Source: Gallicola sp. (GTDB lineage Bacteria > Bacillota > Clostridia > Tissierellales > Peptoniphilaceae). From it: 6,469 nucleotides of DNA. The notes beneath the pieces were generated by a model. The model searched no databases, had not been told where the DNA came from, and worked only from the letters and a program-made list of their open reading frames with translations. The translations under genes and the position numbers were made by a program. The stretch covers positions 1 to 6,469 of the forward strand of contig JAAZME010000020.1 of NCBI GenBank assembly GCA_012798975.1. Reading direction: 5' to 3'. Positions within the stretch are counted from its first letter, which is position 1. The number at the start of each line of letters is the position of its first letter. This document shows, piece by piece, positions 1-4,655 of this stretch.

Positions 1-2
1 GT

Positions 3-356
3 TCTGCATCTGCCATGGCGGCAGCAGGAATCGTTCAGATGATGGGCGGAACACCGGAGCAGAGTTTTCATGCAGCAAGTATCTGCCTTGTAAATATATT
101 GGGTCTTGTATGCGATCCGATTGCAGGACTTGTAGAATATCCTTGTACCTTCCGAAATGCAAATGGAGTGGTGAATGCGATGATCAGCTCGGATATGGCT
201 TTAGCCGGAGTGAAATCCGTCGTGCCTTTCGAAGAAGTCTGTGTAGCTCTTCAGGAAGTAGGGGAAAGAATGCCGCCGTCTTTAAGAGAAACGGGAGTAG
301 GCGGACTTGCAGGAACACCTACAGGTCAGAGGATTAAAAAGGAAGTATTTGGTTAA
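3..356 (+). CDS. sdaAA: L-serine dehydratase (ammonia-lyase), alpha subunit, 3' part only
   Basis: This is the C-terminal end (117 codons) of the iron-sulfur L-serine dehydratase alpha chain, cut by the window's left edge; the reading frame is open from base 3. The enzyme deaminates L-serine to pyruvate and ammonia in the cytoplasm with an oxygen-labile [4Fe-4S] cluster. The recognisable signature is CDPIAGLVEYPC, with cysteine codons at 111-113 and 144-146, eleven residues apart; that spacing matches two of the cluster-ligating cysteines known in this family. The glycine-rich end (TGVGGLAGTPTG) is also typical. The separate alpha chain is the Firmicute arrangement, so the beta-subunit gene sdaAB is expected just upstream, outside the window. 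The gene ends in TAA, and no terminator directly follows it, so transcription may continue into the structured RNA downstream. The ATG at base 15 is internal and not the real start. Confidence 0.95.
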   Translation, partial: SASAMAAAGIVQMMGGTPEQSFHAASICLVNILGLVCDPIAGLVEYPCTFRNANGVVNAMISSDMALAGVKSVVPFEEVCVALQEVGERMPPSLRETGVGGLAGTPTGQRIKKEVFG

Positions 357-590
357 GAAAAAGGCGGGATCGTTGAGGCGGCCCAGGCAGGATGCCTTCG
401 GCACCTAGGCTCTAGGGGGCACGCCTGCGGCGGCCAGGAAAGCTTTCAAAGCAGAGAGTGAGAGAGGGGACGATCATTTCTAGCCAAGGACGATCTGCTG
501 ACCTGCAATCAAATCAAAATACCTGATTTGAGCTAGGGCTTCAGAGAATGGAAGAAAGGCGGGGCTTGTTTCTTCTGCCATTTCTCTTTT
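357..590 (+). ncRNA. Structured non-coding RNA, candidate raiA-motif RNA
   Basis: This stretch has no convincing ORF but is GC-rich (75 of 120 bases at 361-480) in an AT-rich neighbourhood and folds extensively. Helices I can place by eye: 368-373 with 470-475 (GATCGT/ACGATC); 380-383 with 432-435 (GGCC/GGCC) continuing to 384-388 with 423-427 (CAGGC/GCCTG); a TGCC/GGCA hairpin at 393-403; a GCTT/AAGC hairpin at 442-452; 480-484 with 532-536 (CTAGC/GCTAG) enclosing a perfect 7-bp hairpin at 510-530. It ends in the hairpin listed separately. The size of about 200-230 nt, the Clostridia-like host and the opening GGCGGGAUCGUUGAGGCGGC remind me of the raiA motif, but that match is from memory and no raiA gene is visible here. 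Plus strand is chosen because the terminator-like hairpin and T-rich run lie at its right end. I see no convincing own promoter; it may be processed from sdaAA read-through. Structured RNA is likely, the class is tentative. Confidence 0.65.
543..590 (+). terminator. Terminator-like hairpin at the 3' end of the structured RNA
   Basis: AGAGAATGG (543-551) pairs with CCATTTCTCT (578-587) with one bulged T, and AAGAAA (552-557) pairs with TTTCTT (569-574) inside it. A TTTTC run follows. The U-tract is short and interrupted, so termination may be partial. It would end the sdaAA/RNA transcript. Confidence 0.5.
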
Positions 591-671
591 CTCATTATTA
601 AAACAGTCCACGGTTTCTCCTAGTAGTCGATATACAAAAGGATTCACAGGTTCTAAGAGAATTATGAAAAC
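591..671. other. Intergenic spacer without recognisable content
   Basis: This is the rest of the 378-base gap between sdaAA and flavodoxin. I see no ORF with a ribosome binding site, no clear promoter and no strong inverted repeat here. Confidence 0.5.
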
Positions 672-724
672 AAAAAATAGAGTGATAAGGTCTTTTTCCC
701 GAAACGATCTTTCACTCTATTTTT
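672..724 (-). terminator. Rho-independent terminator of the DUF3793-flavodoxin operon (symmetric, could work both ways)
   Basis: AAAAATAGAGTGA (673-685) is the exact reverse complement of TCACTCTATTTTT (712-724), and the inner AAGGTC (687-692) pairs with GATCTT (706-711). Read on the minus strand, the stem ends in a run of T residues eleven bases after the flavodoxin stop. The flanking A and T tracts are symmetric, so it can also stop transcripts arriving from the left. Confidence 0.85.
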
Positions 725-734
725 ATGTGGTTTT

Positions 735-1163
735 TTATGAATTCGCTAGGGCTTTTCCGAGTTCTCGGCATTTTTCAAGGGCTTCTTCCTCGGGGGCGTC
801 ATAGGCTGGAAGTTTTTCATAGACGAGGACTGCTCCTGCTTCTTTGCAGCGGTCTTCCCAGTCTTCGATCCATTGTCCGTCGTTCCATTCGTAAGAACCG
901 AAGATGGCGATTTTTCTTCCTGAAAGTTTTCCTTCGCATTCTTCAAACATCGGTTCGAAACTGCTTTCCTCTAAAACTTCATCTCCCATGGCAGGACATC
1001 CGAATCCTACTGCATCATAATCATCTAGTTTAGAAGCGCTGAAATCATCGGAGAAGATTAAATCCGTTTCAGCTCCTGCCTCCTTTGCTCCTTCCACGAC
1101 AGCTTCCGCCATAGCTTCTGTGTTTCCTGTTCCGGAATAATATACAACAGCTACTTTACTCAT
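735..1163 (-). CDS. Flavodoxin, short-chain
   Basis: A 142-residue FMN-binding electron carrier of the cytoplasm. The N-terminal strand and phosphate-binding loop VVYYSGTGNTEAMA (about residues 5-18) is diagnostic, followed by the flavodoxin segments FGCPAMGDE (about 54-62) and GSYEWNDGQW (about 88-97), which line the isoalloxazine pocket. The length fits clostridial flavodoxins of about 138-145 residues; the extra loop of long-chain forms is absent. I choose the ATG at 1163, giving MSKVAVVYY. The in-frame ATG at 1175 lies inside the ribosome binding site (AAAGGATG) and would be too close to it. The start overlaps the stop of the upstream DUF3793 gene by eight bases (ATGAGTAA), so translation is probably coupled. 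Flavodoxins replace ferredoxins when iron is short, which agrees with the Fur-like operator in front of the operon. The redox partner cannot be told from the sequence. Confidence 0.95.
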   Translation of the reverse strand: MSKVAVVYYSGTGNTEAMAEAVVEGAKEAGAETDLIFSDDFSASKLDDYDAVGFGCPAMGDEVLEESSFEPMFEECEGKLSGRKIAIFGSYEWNDGQWIEDWEDRCKEAGAVLVYEKLPAYDAPEEEALEKCRELGKALANS

Positions 1164-1728
1164 ATAATAAAACATCCTTTCTTCTATTTAATAATTCTTC
1201 TGTATTCAGGCCTAAATTATACAGATATGTAAACTGTTTTCTGCAGTTTTTAAAACAATGGAACAATCTTTGGGCATTGCGGGGGTTGTGATAAACTTTC
1301 CAGCAGCCTGTGCATATATAATTTTTGCCTCGATTTTCAATAAATCCAATCACATCCTCTAGGGGATAGCCTAGAAAAACACCGATCTCATGGGGGAAAT
1401 CTTTAGACATCAAAAGTCTTTTTCTAAGATGATCCAGTACAGAGTCCAAACTGAATAAAGGATAATCCTGTTTTTCAAGAAAACTTTGTATCTCTTCTTT
1501 TTCTAGAAGATTCAGCAATTCTTTTTTTCTATATATATAAATTAGTGTGCAGCTATCTTTATTTTTTAAAGAGGTGAGATAGATGCCTCTAGTGTTTAAT
1601 TTTTCGTTCCATATAGCAAGCAGAGAAACGATATTTTCACCAGAGGGATGGTGATAGGAAAAAAGATTTCCCGTTTTTATTCCTGCTAAGGTAGGGGCGC
1701 AATGGCTGATTAATAGTTTTTCAAACAT
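1156..1728 (-). CDS. DUF3793 family protein, function unknown
   Basis: A 190-residue soluble protein that I recognise as DUF3793 from HCAPTLAGIKTGNLF (residues 9-23), FPHEIGVFLGYPLEDVIGFI (111-130) and WKVY (143-146). No catalytic function is established for the family to my knowledge; it is frequently found beside flavodoxin genes in Clostridia, as here. The C-terminal third carries four cysteines spaced C139-x2-C142-x15-C158-x3-C162, a pattern that could bind a metal or an iron-sulfur cluster, though this is only inferred. No signal peptide or membrane segment is visible. The start at 1728 is supported by AAAGGA five bases upstream. The gene is the first of an operon: its TAA overlaps the flavodoxin ATG, and a strong promoter with a Fur-like box lies 50-90 bases upstream. 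An iron-limitation role, perhaps flavodoxin maturation or regulation, is a guess from context. Confidence 0.88.
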   Translation of the reverse strand: MFEKLLISHCAPTLAGIKTGNLFSYHHPSGENIVSLLAIWNEKLNTRGIYLTSLKNKDSCTLIYIYRKKELLNLLEKEEIQSFLEKQDYPLFSLDSVLDHLRKRLLMSKDFPHEIGVFLGYPLEDVIGFIENRGKNYICTGCWKVYHNPRNAQRLFHCFKNCRKQFTYLYNLGLNTEELLNRRKDVLLYE

Positions 1729-1749
1729 GATTATCCTTTCTGAAATGTA

Positions 1750-1771
1750 TTGGTTAGTATCGGCTAACCAA
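1750..1771. promoter_or_regulatory. Perfect inverted repeat at the predicted transcription start of the DUF3793 operon
   Basis: TTGGTTAG and CTAACCAA are exact inverted copies separated by six bases. On the minus strand the repeat begins a few bases after the -10 hexamer (1776-1781), covering the expected start site. It may be an operator for a second repressor or a short 5' leader hairpin. The GGTTAG/CTAACC half-sites resemble those of DtxR/IdeR-type iron regulators, but the six-base spacing is wider than in that consensus. Confidence 0.5.
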
Positions 1772-1775
1772 ATTC

Positions 1776-1804
1776 AGTATACTCCCTATTTGGATTTTTG
1801 TCAA
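1776..1804 (-). promoter_or_regulatory. Sigma-A type promoter of the DUF3793-flavodoxin operon
   Basis: Read on the minus strand, the -35 is TTGACA (1799-1804, perfect consensus) and the -10 is TATACT (1776-1781), separated by exactly 17 bases. The start would fall near 1769, about 40 bases before the DUF3793 start codon. Its strength suggests a need for repression, which the overlapping Fur-like box would provide. Confidence 0.85.
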
Positions 1805-1816
1805 TAATGATTATCA
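1802..1816 (-). promoter_or_regulatory. Fur box overlapping the -35 element
   Basis: On the minus strand TGATAATCATTATTG matches the 7-1-7 Fur consensus (TGATAAT, any base, ATTATCA) at 12 of 14 positions, and its core ATAAT-G-ATTAT (1804-1814, plus strand) is a perfect palindrome. Binding here would cover the -35 hexamer, so iron-loaded Fur should block transcription. This fits the flavodoxin gene it controls. Confidence 0.75.
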
Positions 1817-1833
1817 ATTAGAAACAGAAACTT

Positions 1834-2358
1834 TTATCGAAGATAGAATCGGAAAATTTCTTTGTATTGGACGCCGGATTTTGTAAAGAGGCTTTCATAG
1901 AGAACAAAAGAAGAAACAGGTTCTGAGATAGTTTCGATCTCCTTTTTTATTTTTTCTTTCCAGATAATTTTTCGTGCCAAAGTAATATGGGCTTTATACT
2001 CTCGCTGTTCTTTTTTAAAGGACAGCTCAGACAAAGACTGCTCAATATCGGATACAAGTTTTACAAGAGCAGGGTTTTTCTCCACTCCAGCCCAGAGGAT
2101 TTTCGCTTTTCGATTGGAAAAAGTTCCGATCTTCACGATATCCATAGTAAAAGGTCTTGCAAAAGTTTGAACGGAAAGGGTTTCGATAATTTTGTTTTTT
2201 TCTTCTTTCGTACAATCTCCTAAGAATTTTAAAGTCAGATGAAGGTTGTTTTTTGGAATAAAATTACCGGAATTTATATAGCCTTTAAGGTTTTTCTGAA
2301 GGCGGTGGAGTTTGTTTTTTGTATCTTGGGATAATTCAACAGCAATAAATAATCTCAT
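1834..2358 (-). CDS. thpR: RNA 2',3'-cyclic phosphodiesterase (2H/LigT family)
   Basis: A 174-residue member of the 2H phosphoesterase superfamily, bacterial ThpR/LigT group. These cytoplasmic enzymes open 2',3'-cyclic phosphate ends of RNA to 2'-phosphate and show weak 2'-5' RNA ligase activity in vitro. Both catalytic HxTx motifs are present: H40-L-T-L in NNLHLTLKFLG and H124-I-T-L in YKAHITLAR. The N-terminal MRLFIAVEL is the usual family opening, so I set the start at 2358, five bases after AGGAG (2364-2368, minus strand), rather than at the in-frame ATG at 2397, which would add 13 unrelated residues. Family length is about 170-190, so the gene is complete. It is transcribed away from the permease operon. 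No terminator is seen after its TAA, so transcripts could run into the DUF3793 promoter region. The physiological substrate is unknown. Confidence 0.92.
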   Translation of the reverse strand: MRLFIAVELSQDTKNKLHRLQKNLKGYINSGNFIPKNNLHLTLKFLGDCTKEEKNKIIETLSVQTFARPFTMDIVKIGTFSNRKAKILWAGVEKNPALVKLVSDIEQSLSELSFKKEQREYKAHITLARKIIWKEKIKKEIETISEPVSSFVLYESLFTKSGVQYKEIFRFYLR

Positions 2359-2392
2359 AATCTCTCCTATAGATAAATATAGAGTTTGTTTC

Positions 2393-2431
2393 AGCACCGA
2401 TTTTTTCGAAAAGCTCTAAAATCGTGCTTTT
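2393..2431. promoter_or_regulatory. Bulged hairpin in the divergent thpR/permease spacer
   Basis: AGCAC (2393-2397) plus GATTTT (2399-2404) pair with AAAATC (2418-2423) plus GTGCT (2424-2428), eleven base pairs with one bulged C. TTTT ends it on the plus strand. It may be a leader attenuator for the permease operon, a structure in the thpR leader, or a relic terminator; no plus-strand gene lies before it. Confidence 0.4.
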
Positions 2432-2505
2432 GAGAGGGGTATAAAAACAATTTCCTTTGAAAATATGTTATCATAAAAGAGAGTAACGATAGAGAGGGTG
2501 AAGAA

Positions 2506-3141
2506 ATGAATATTTTATTAGACAAGTTTAAAGAAGTATCTTTATCGGTACTGCCGATTACCTTAATTGTAATGATTTTGAATTTTACCATTGCTCCAGT
2601 TCCGGGGGATTTATTCTGGAGATTTTTAATTGGAGTGGTTCTTATTATTACAGGGTTGGGAATCTTCTTTTGGGGGGTTGATCTGGGGATTAATGAAATT
2701 GGCGCGCAGATGGGGAAATTTGTTGCAAAATCCAGTAATCAAGCCGTTGTATTTCTTTTAGGTTTATTTTTAGGATTTATTATATCCGTTGCAGAACCGG
2801 ATCTTTTGATTTTGGCAAGACAAGTTTCCGACGCCATGGGAAATCTTTTATCTCCTTTTTTTATAGTAGCAGTAGTATCTTTAGGAGTAGGAACGATGAT
2901 CGGGTTTGGGTTTTTGCGGATTTTAAAGGATAGACCCTTAAACAGATTTTTTATGCTGGTGTATGCAATTATTTTTATTATGATGATTTTTGTATCGCAA
3001 GAGTTTCATGCCGTTGCCTTTGATTCTTCTGGAGCGACTACAGGAGCGATGACTACTCCCTTTATTTTAGTAATGGGTCTTGGAGTTTCTATGATGAAAG
3101 GCTCTACAGACGGAGAAAAGGACAGCTTTGGACTCGTATGA
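2506..3141 (+). CDS. DUF1538 permease, N-terminal half (up to the TGA)
   Basis: If TGA is read as stop, the first product is 211 residues with about five or six hydrophobic segments (about 14-30, 40-60, 80-97, 116-137, 149-166, perhaps 183-197). It contains the first AEP motif and the FDSSGATTGAMTTPFIL segment, but loses the last membrane segment of its repeat, which continues as VASTGPILAVMVMSLVLGL after the stop. A truncated repeat of this kind is unlikely to fold into a working transporter alone. No signal peptide is needed, as the first membrane segment would direct insertion. Confidence 0.7.
   Translation: MNILLDKFKEVSLSVLPITLIVMILNFTIAPVPGDLFWRFLIGVVLIITGLGIFFWGVDLGINEIGAQMGKFVAKSSNQAVVFLLGLFLGFIISVAEPDLLILARQVSDAMGNLLSPFFIVAVVSLGVGTMIGFGFLRILKDRPLNRFFMLVYAIIFIMMIFVSQEFHAVAFDSSGATTGAMTTPFILVMGLGVSMMKGSTDGEKDSFGLV
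3139..3141 (+). other. In-frame TGA codon inside the permease
   Basis: The codon lies between GTA (Val) and GTT (Val), with the same reading frame open on both sides for hundreds of bases. The other genes of the window end in TAA or TAG and use TGG for tryptophan, so there is no sign of TGA being tryptophan. The following bases offer only a short ACCG/CGGT hairpin (3156-3170), not a convincing selenocysteine insertion element. Confidence 0.9.
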
Positions 3142-3168
3142 GTTGCCTCCACGGGACCGATTCTAGCG

Positions 3169-3987
3169 GTGATGGTTATGAGTTTAGTTTTAGGTCTCGA
3201 TACGATTCAGGGAACACCGGAAATTTTTGTTCCAGTAGAAGGGGTGGCAGGTCCTTTTCTAGGGGCGATTGGACATCCGGCTTTTGAATCTTTGATGGCG
3301 ATTACGCCGATTGTCATTACGTTTTTAATCTTTAACAAAATCTTTTTCAAGATCGATAAAAAAATATTCCGCAAAACAATGGTAGGGGTTCTTTATACCT
3401 TTCTAGGTCTTGTATTGTTTTTAATCGGAGTGAATACCGGTTTTATGGATCTTGCAAGAATTATGGGGCAGACCATTGCTTCTATGGATGCGGCAGCTGT
3501 TATTTTACCGATACTGGGCTTAATACTCGGTATGGTTGTTGTATTGGCAGAACCTGCAGTCTATGTACTATCGAATCAAGTAGAAGAAGTAACGACAGGT
3601 TCTATTTCGAGAAAAATGATTCTTATTACATTATCCATTGGTGTGGCGATTGCAGTATCTTTATCTATGGTGCGTATTTTAGTTCCTTGGCTTAGACTGT
3701 GGATGTTTATTGTACCGGGATTTTTGCTGGCTTTGGCAATGAGTTTCAAAGTACCGGAGATTTTCGTAGGAATTGCATTTGACTCGGGAGGAGTAGCCTC
3801 CGGCCCCATGACGGCAACCTTTATATTAGCTTTATCCCAAGGAGTAGCCGAGTCGGTTCCGACAGCAAATGTCCTTGTGGACGGTTTTGGAATTATTGCC
3901 ATGGTTGCTATGACTCCAGTTGTCGCTATTATGGTATTAGGTAGAATATATGATCGAAAGAGAAGGAAGGGTTTAGAGAATGCTTAA
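3169..3987 (+). CDS. DUF1538 permease, C-terminal half (after the TGA)
   Basis: This is the same frame as the upstream half. The first possible starts are GTG at 3169, ATG at 3172 and ATG at 3178, about 30 bases after the stop; none has a good ribosome binding site, so translation would depend on reinitiation or readthrough. From GTG it has 272 residues: an initial membrane segment belonging to repeat one, then the complete second repeat with AEP at 127-129 and FDSGGVASGPMTATFIL at 204-220. It ends in a basic tail (YDRKRRKG) that should face the cytoplasm. The last eight bases overlap the PII-like gene. Confidence 0.6.
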   Translation: MMVMSLVLGLDTIQGTPEIFVPVEGVAGPFLGAIGHPAFESLMAITPIVITFLIFNKIFFKIDKKIFRKTMVGVLYTFLGLVLFLIGVNTGFMDLARIMGQTIASMDAAAVILPILGLILGMVVVLAEPAVYVLSNQVEEVTTGSISRKMILITLSIGVAIAVSLSMVRILVPWLRLWMFIVPGFLLALAMSFKVPEIFVGIAFDSGGVASGPMTATFILALSQGVAESVPTANVLVDGFGIIAMVAMTPVVAIMVLGRIYDRKRRKGLENA

Positions 3988-4639
3988 TTGTAACTGCTCA
4001 ATATTTACTGTCATTGTTGATCATGGCAAAGCAAGCAAAGTTTTAAAAGAAGCCAAGAATCTTGGTGTCCGAGGCGGCACAATCCTTTACGGTATTGGAA
4101 CAAATCCGAGTCCGCTGCTTCATCTATTAGAACTGTATGAAATGAAAAAAGAAATCCTTTTAATGATCGTAGATTCTTCAATGGAAGACAGGCTTCATCA
4201 AGAGCTGACTCGGATCTTTCATTTTGATAAAAGAAATCGAGGCGTTTGTTTCTCAAGCCCTCTTTCAGCGATAAAAGGAACCCATATGAAGACGAAAGTA
4301 TGCGAAGTGGAGGAAAACACAGATTCTATGAATTCAAATTATGAAGCGATGTTTGTCATTGTGGAAAGAGGTTATGGGGAAGAGATTGTAGAGTTCGCTT
4401 CCAGTGCAGGAGCAAAAGGTGCTACAATAATACCAGCCAGAGGTTCAGGAGTTCATGAAAACGAAACATTATTTCATCTAACGATAGAACCGGAAAAGGA
4501 AATTGTAATGATGCTTGTAAAAAAAGAAGAATCAGAAGCCATTACGAAAAAAATAGATGAAGAAATTAATTTAGATGCACCGGGAGCAGGAATTCTTTTT
4601 GTCATTCCAGTAAATCAAGCATCTGGATTAGTAAAATAG
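3980..4639 (+). CDS. PII-like signalling protein with two tandem domains
   Basis: A 219-residue cytoplasmic protein made of two PII-like ferredoxin-fold domains, about residues 6-100 and 120-217. Domain 1 carries GVRGGTILYGIGT (29-41); domain 2 carries AMFVIVERGYGEEIV (123-137), GAKGATIIPARGSG (144-157) and the closing GAGILFVIPVNQASGL. The GGTI/GATI segment takes the place of the T-loop region of GlnB, and I see no uridylylation tyrosine context, so control by GlnD-type modification is unlikely. PII proteins bind ATP or ADP and often gate membrane transporters; this one starts inside the permease gene (ATGCTTAA overlap, eight bases), so it probably regulates the DUF1538 permease. Ligand binding is inferred. 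Domain 2 looks closer to the general PII-like pattern than domain 1. GGAAGGG lies about ten bases before the start. The nitrogen regulator label often given to such proteins is not supported by context here. Confidence 0.85.
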   Translation: MLNCNCSIFTVIVDHGKASKVLKEAKNLGVRGGTILYGIGTNPSPLLHLLELYEMKKEILLMIVDSSMEDRLHQELTRIFHFDKRNRGVCFSSPLSAIKGTHMKTKVCEVEENTDSMNSNYEAMFVIVERGYGEEIVEFASSAGAKGATIIPARGSGVHENETLFHLTIEPEKEIVMMLVKKEESEAITKKIDEEINLDAPGAGILFVIPVNQASGLVK

Positions 4640-4642
4640 CAT

Positions 4643-4650
4643 TAGGAGGA
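4643..4650 (+). promoter_or_regulatory. Strong ribosome binding site of the pyrophosphatase gene
   Basis: TAGGAGGA lies five bases before the ATG at 4656, in the 16-base gap after the PII-like stop. It is the best ribosome binding site of the operon, suggesting that the pyrophosphatase is made at a higher level than its two upstream neighbours. Confidence 0.8.
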
Positions 4651-4655
4651 AAACT

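Larger units (their letters stand above)
2506..3987 (+). pseudogene. DUF1538 family two-repeat permease, interrupted by an in-frame TGA
   Basis: One 493-codon frame runs from the ATG at 2506 (GAGGGTG six bases upstream) to TAA at 3987, broken only by TGA at 3139-3141, codon 212. The product is a polytopic inner-membrane protein of the DUF1538 family, annotated as putative permeases; the substrate is unknown. The two halves are an internal duplication: each holds a GLG/GLV membrane segment, an AEP motif (residues 96-98 and 348-350) and a FDSxG...MT.xFIL motif (from residues 172 and 425). At the stop, DSFGLV-stop-VASTGP aligns with DGFGIIAMVAMTP of the second repeat, so the TGA sits where Ala or Gly is expected; GGA to TGA is one change. 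The rest of the frame shows no frameshift or decay, so inactivation must be recent if real. Alternatives are a sequencing error, a split gene, or recoding. The operon partner overlaps its end. Confidence 0.8.

Noticed and set aside
357..590. tmRNA, SRP RNA, RNase P RNA, 6S RNA or a classic riboswitch
   Set aside because: I looked for their hallmark motifs (T-loop with CCA end, GGAAG tetraloop domain, GAGGAAAGUCC, long single stem with central bubble, cobalamin box) and found none.
725..1033. Plus-strand ORF of 102 codons across flavodoxin
   Set aside because: It is antisense to a well-recognised flavodoxin and starts in the operon's terminator region; arginine/leucine-rich shadow composition.
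1164..1175. Flavodoxin start at the ATG at 1175
   Set aside because: This ATG is part of the AAAGGATG ribosome binding site; the next ATG at 1163 gives the typical flavodoxin N-terminus.
2359..2397. thpR start at the ATG at 2397
   Set aside because: It would add 13 residues not seen in the family and it overlaps the hairpin region; AGGAG is correctly placed for the ATG at 2358.
3139..3175. Selenocysteine insertion at the TGA
   Set aside because: The internal repeat puts alanine here rather than cysteine, and only a weak four-pair hairpin follows, so there is no convincing insertion element.
3576..3902. Minus-strand ORF of 108 codons inside the permease
   Set aside because: It mirrors conserved membrane-protein codons in the permease frame; its proline/threonine-rich translation is typical of a shadow frame.
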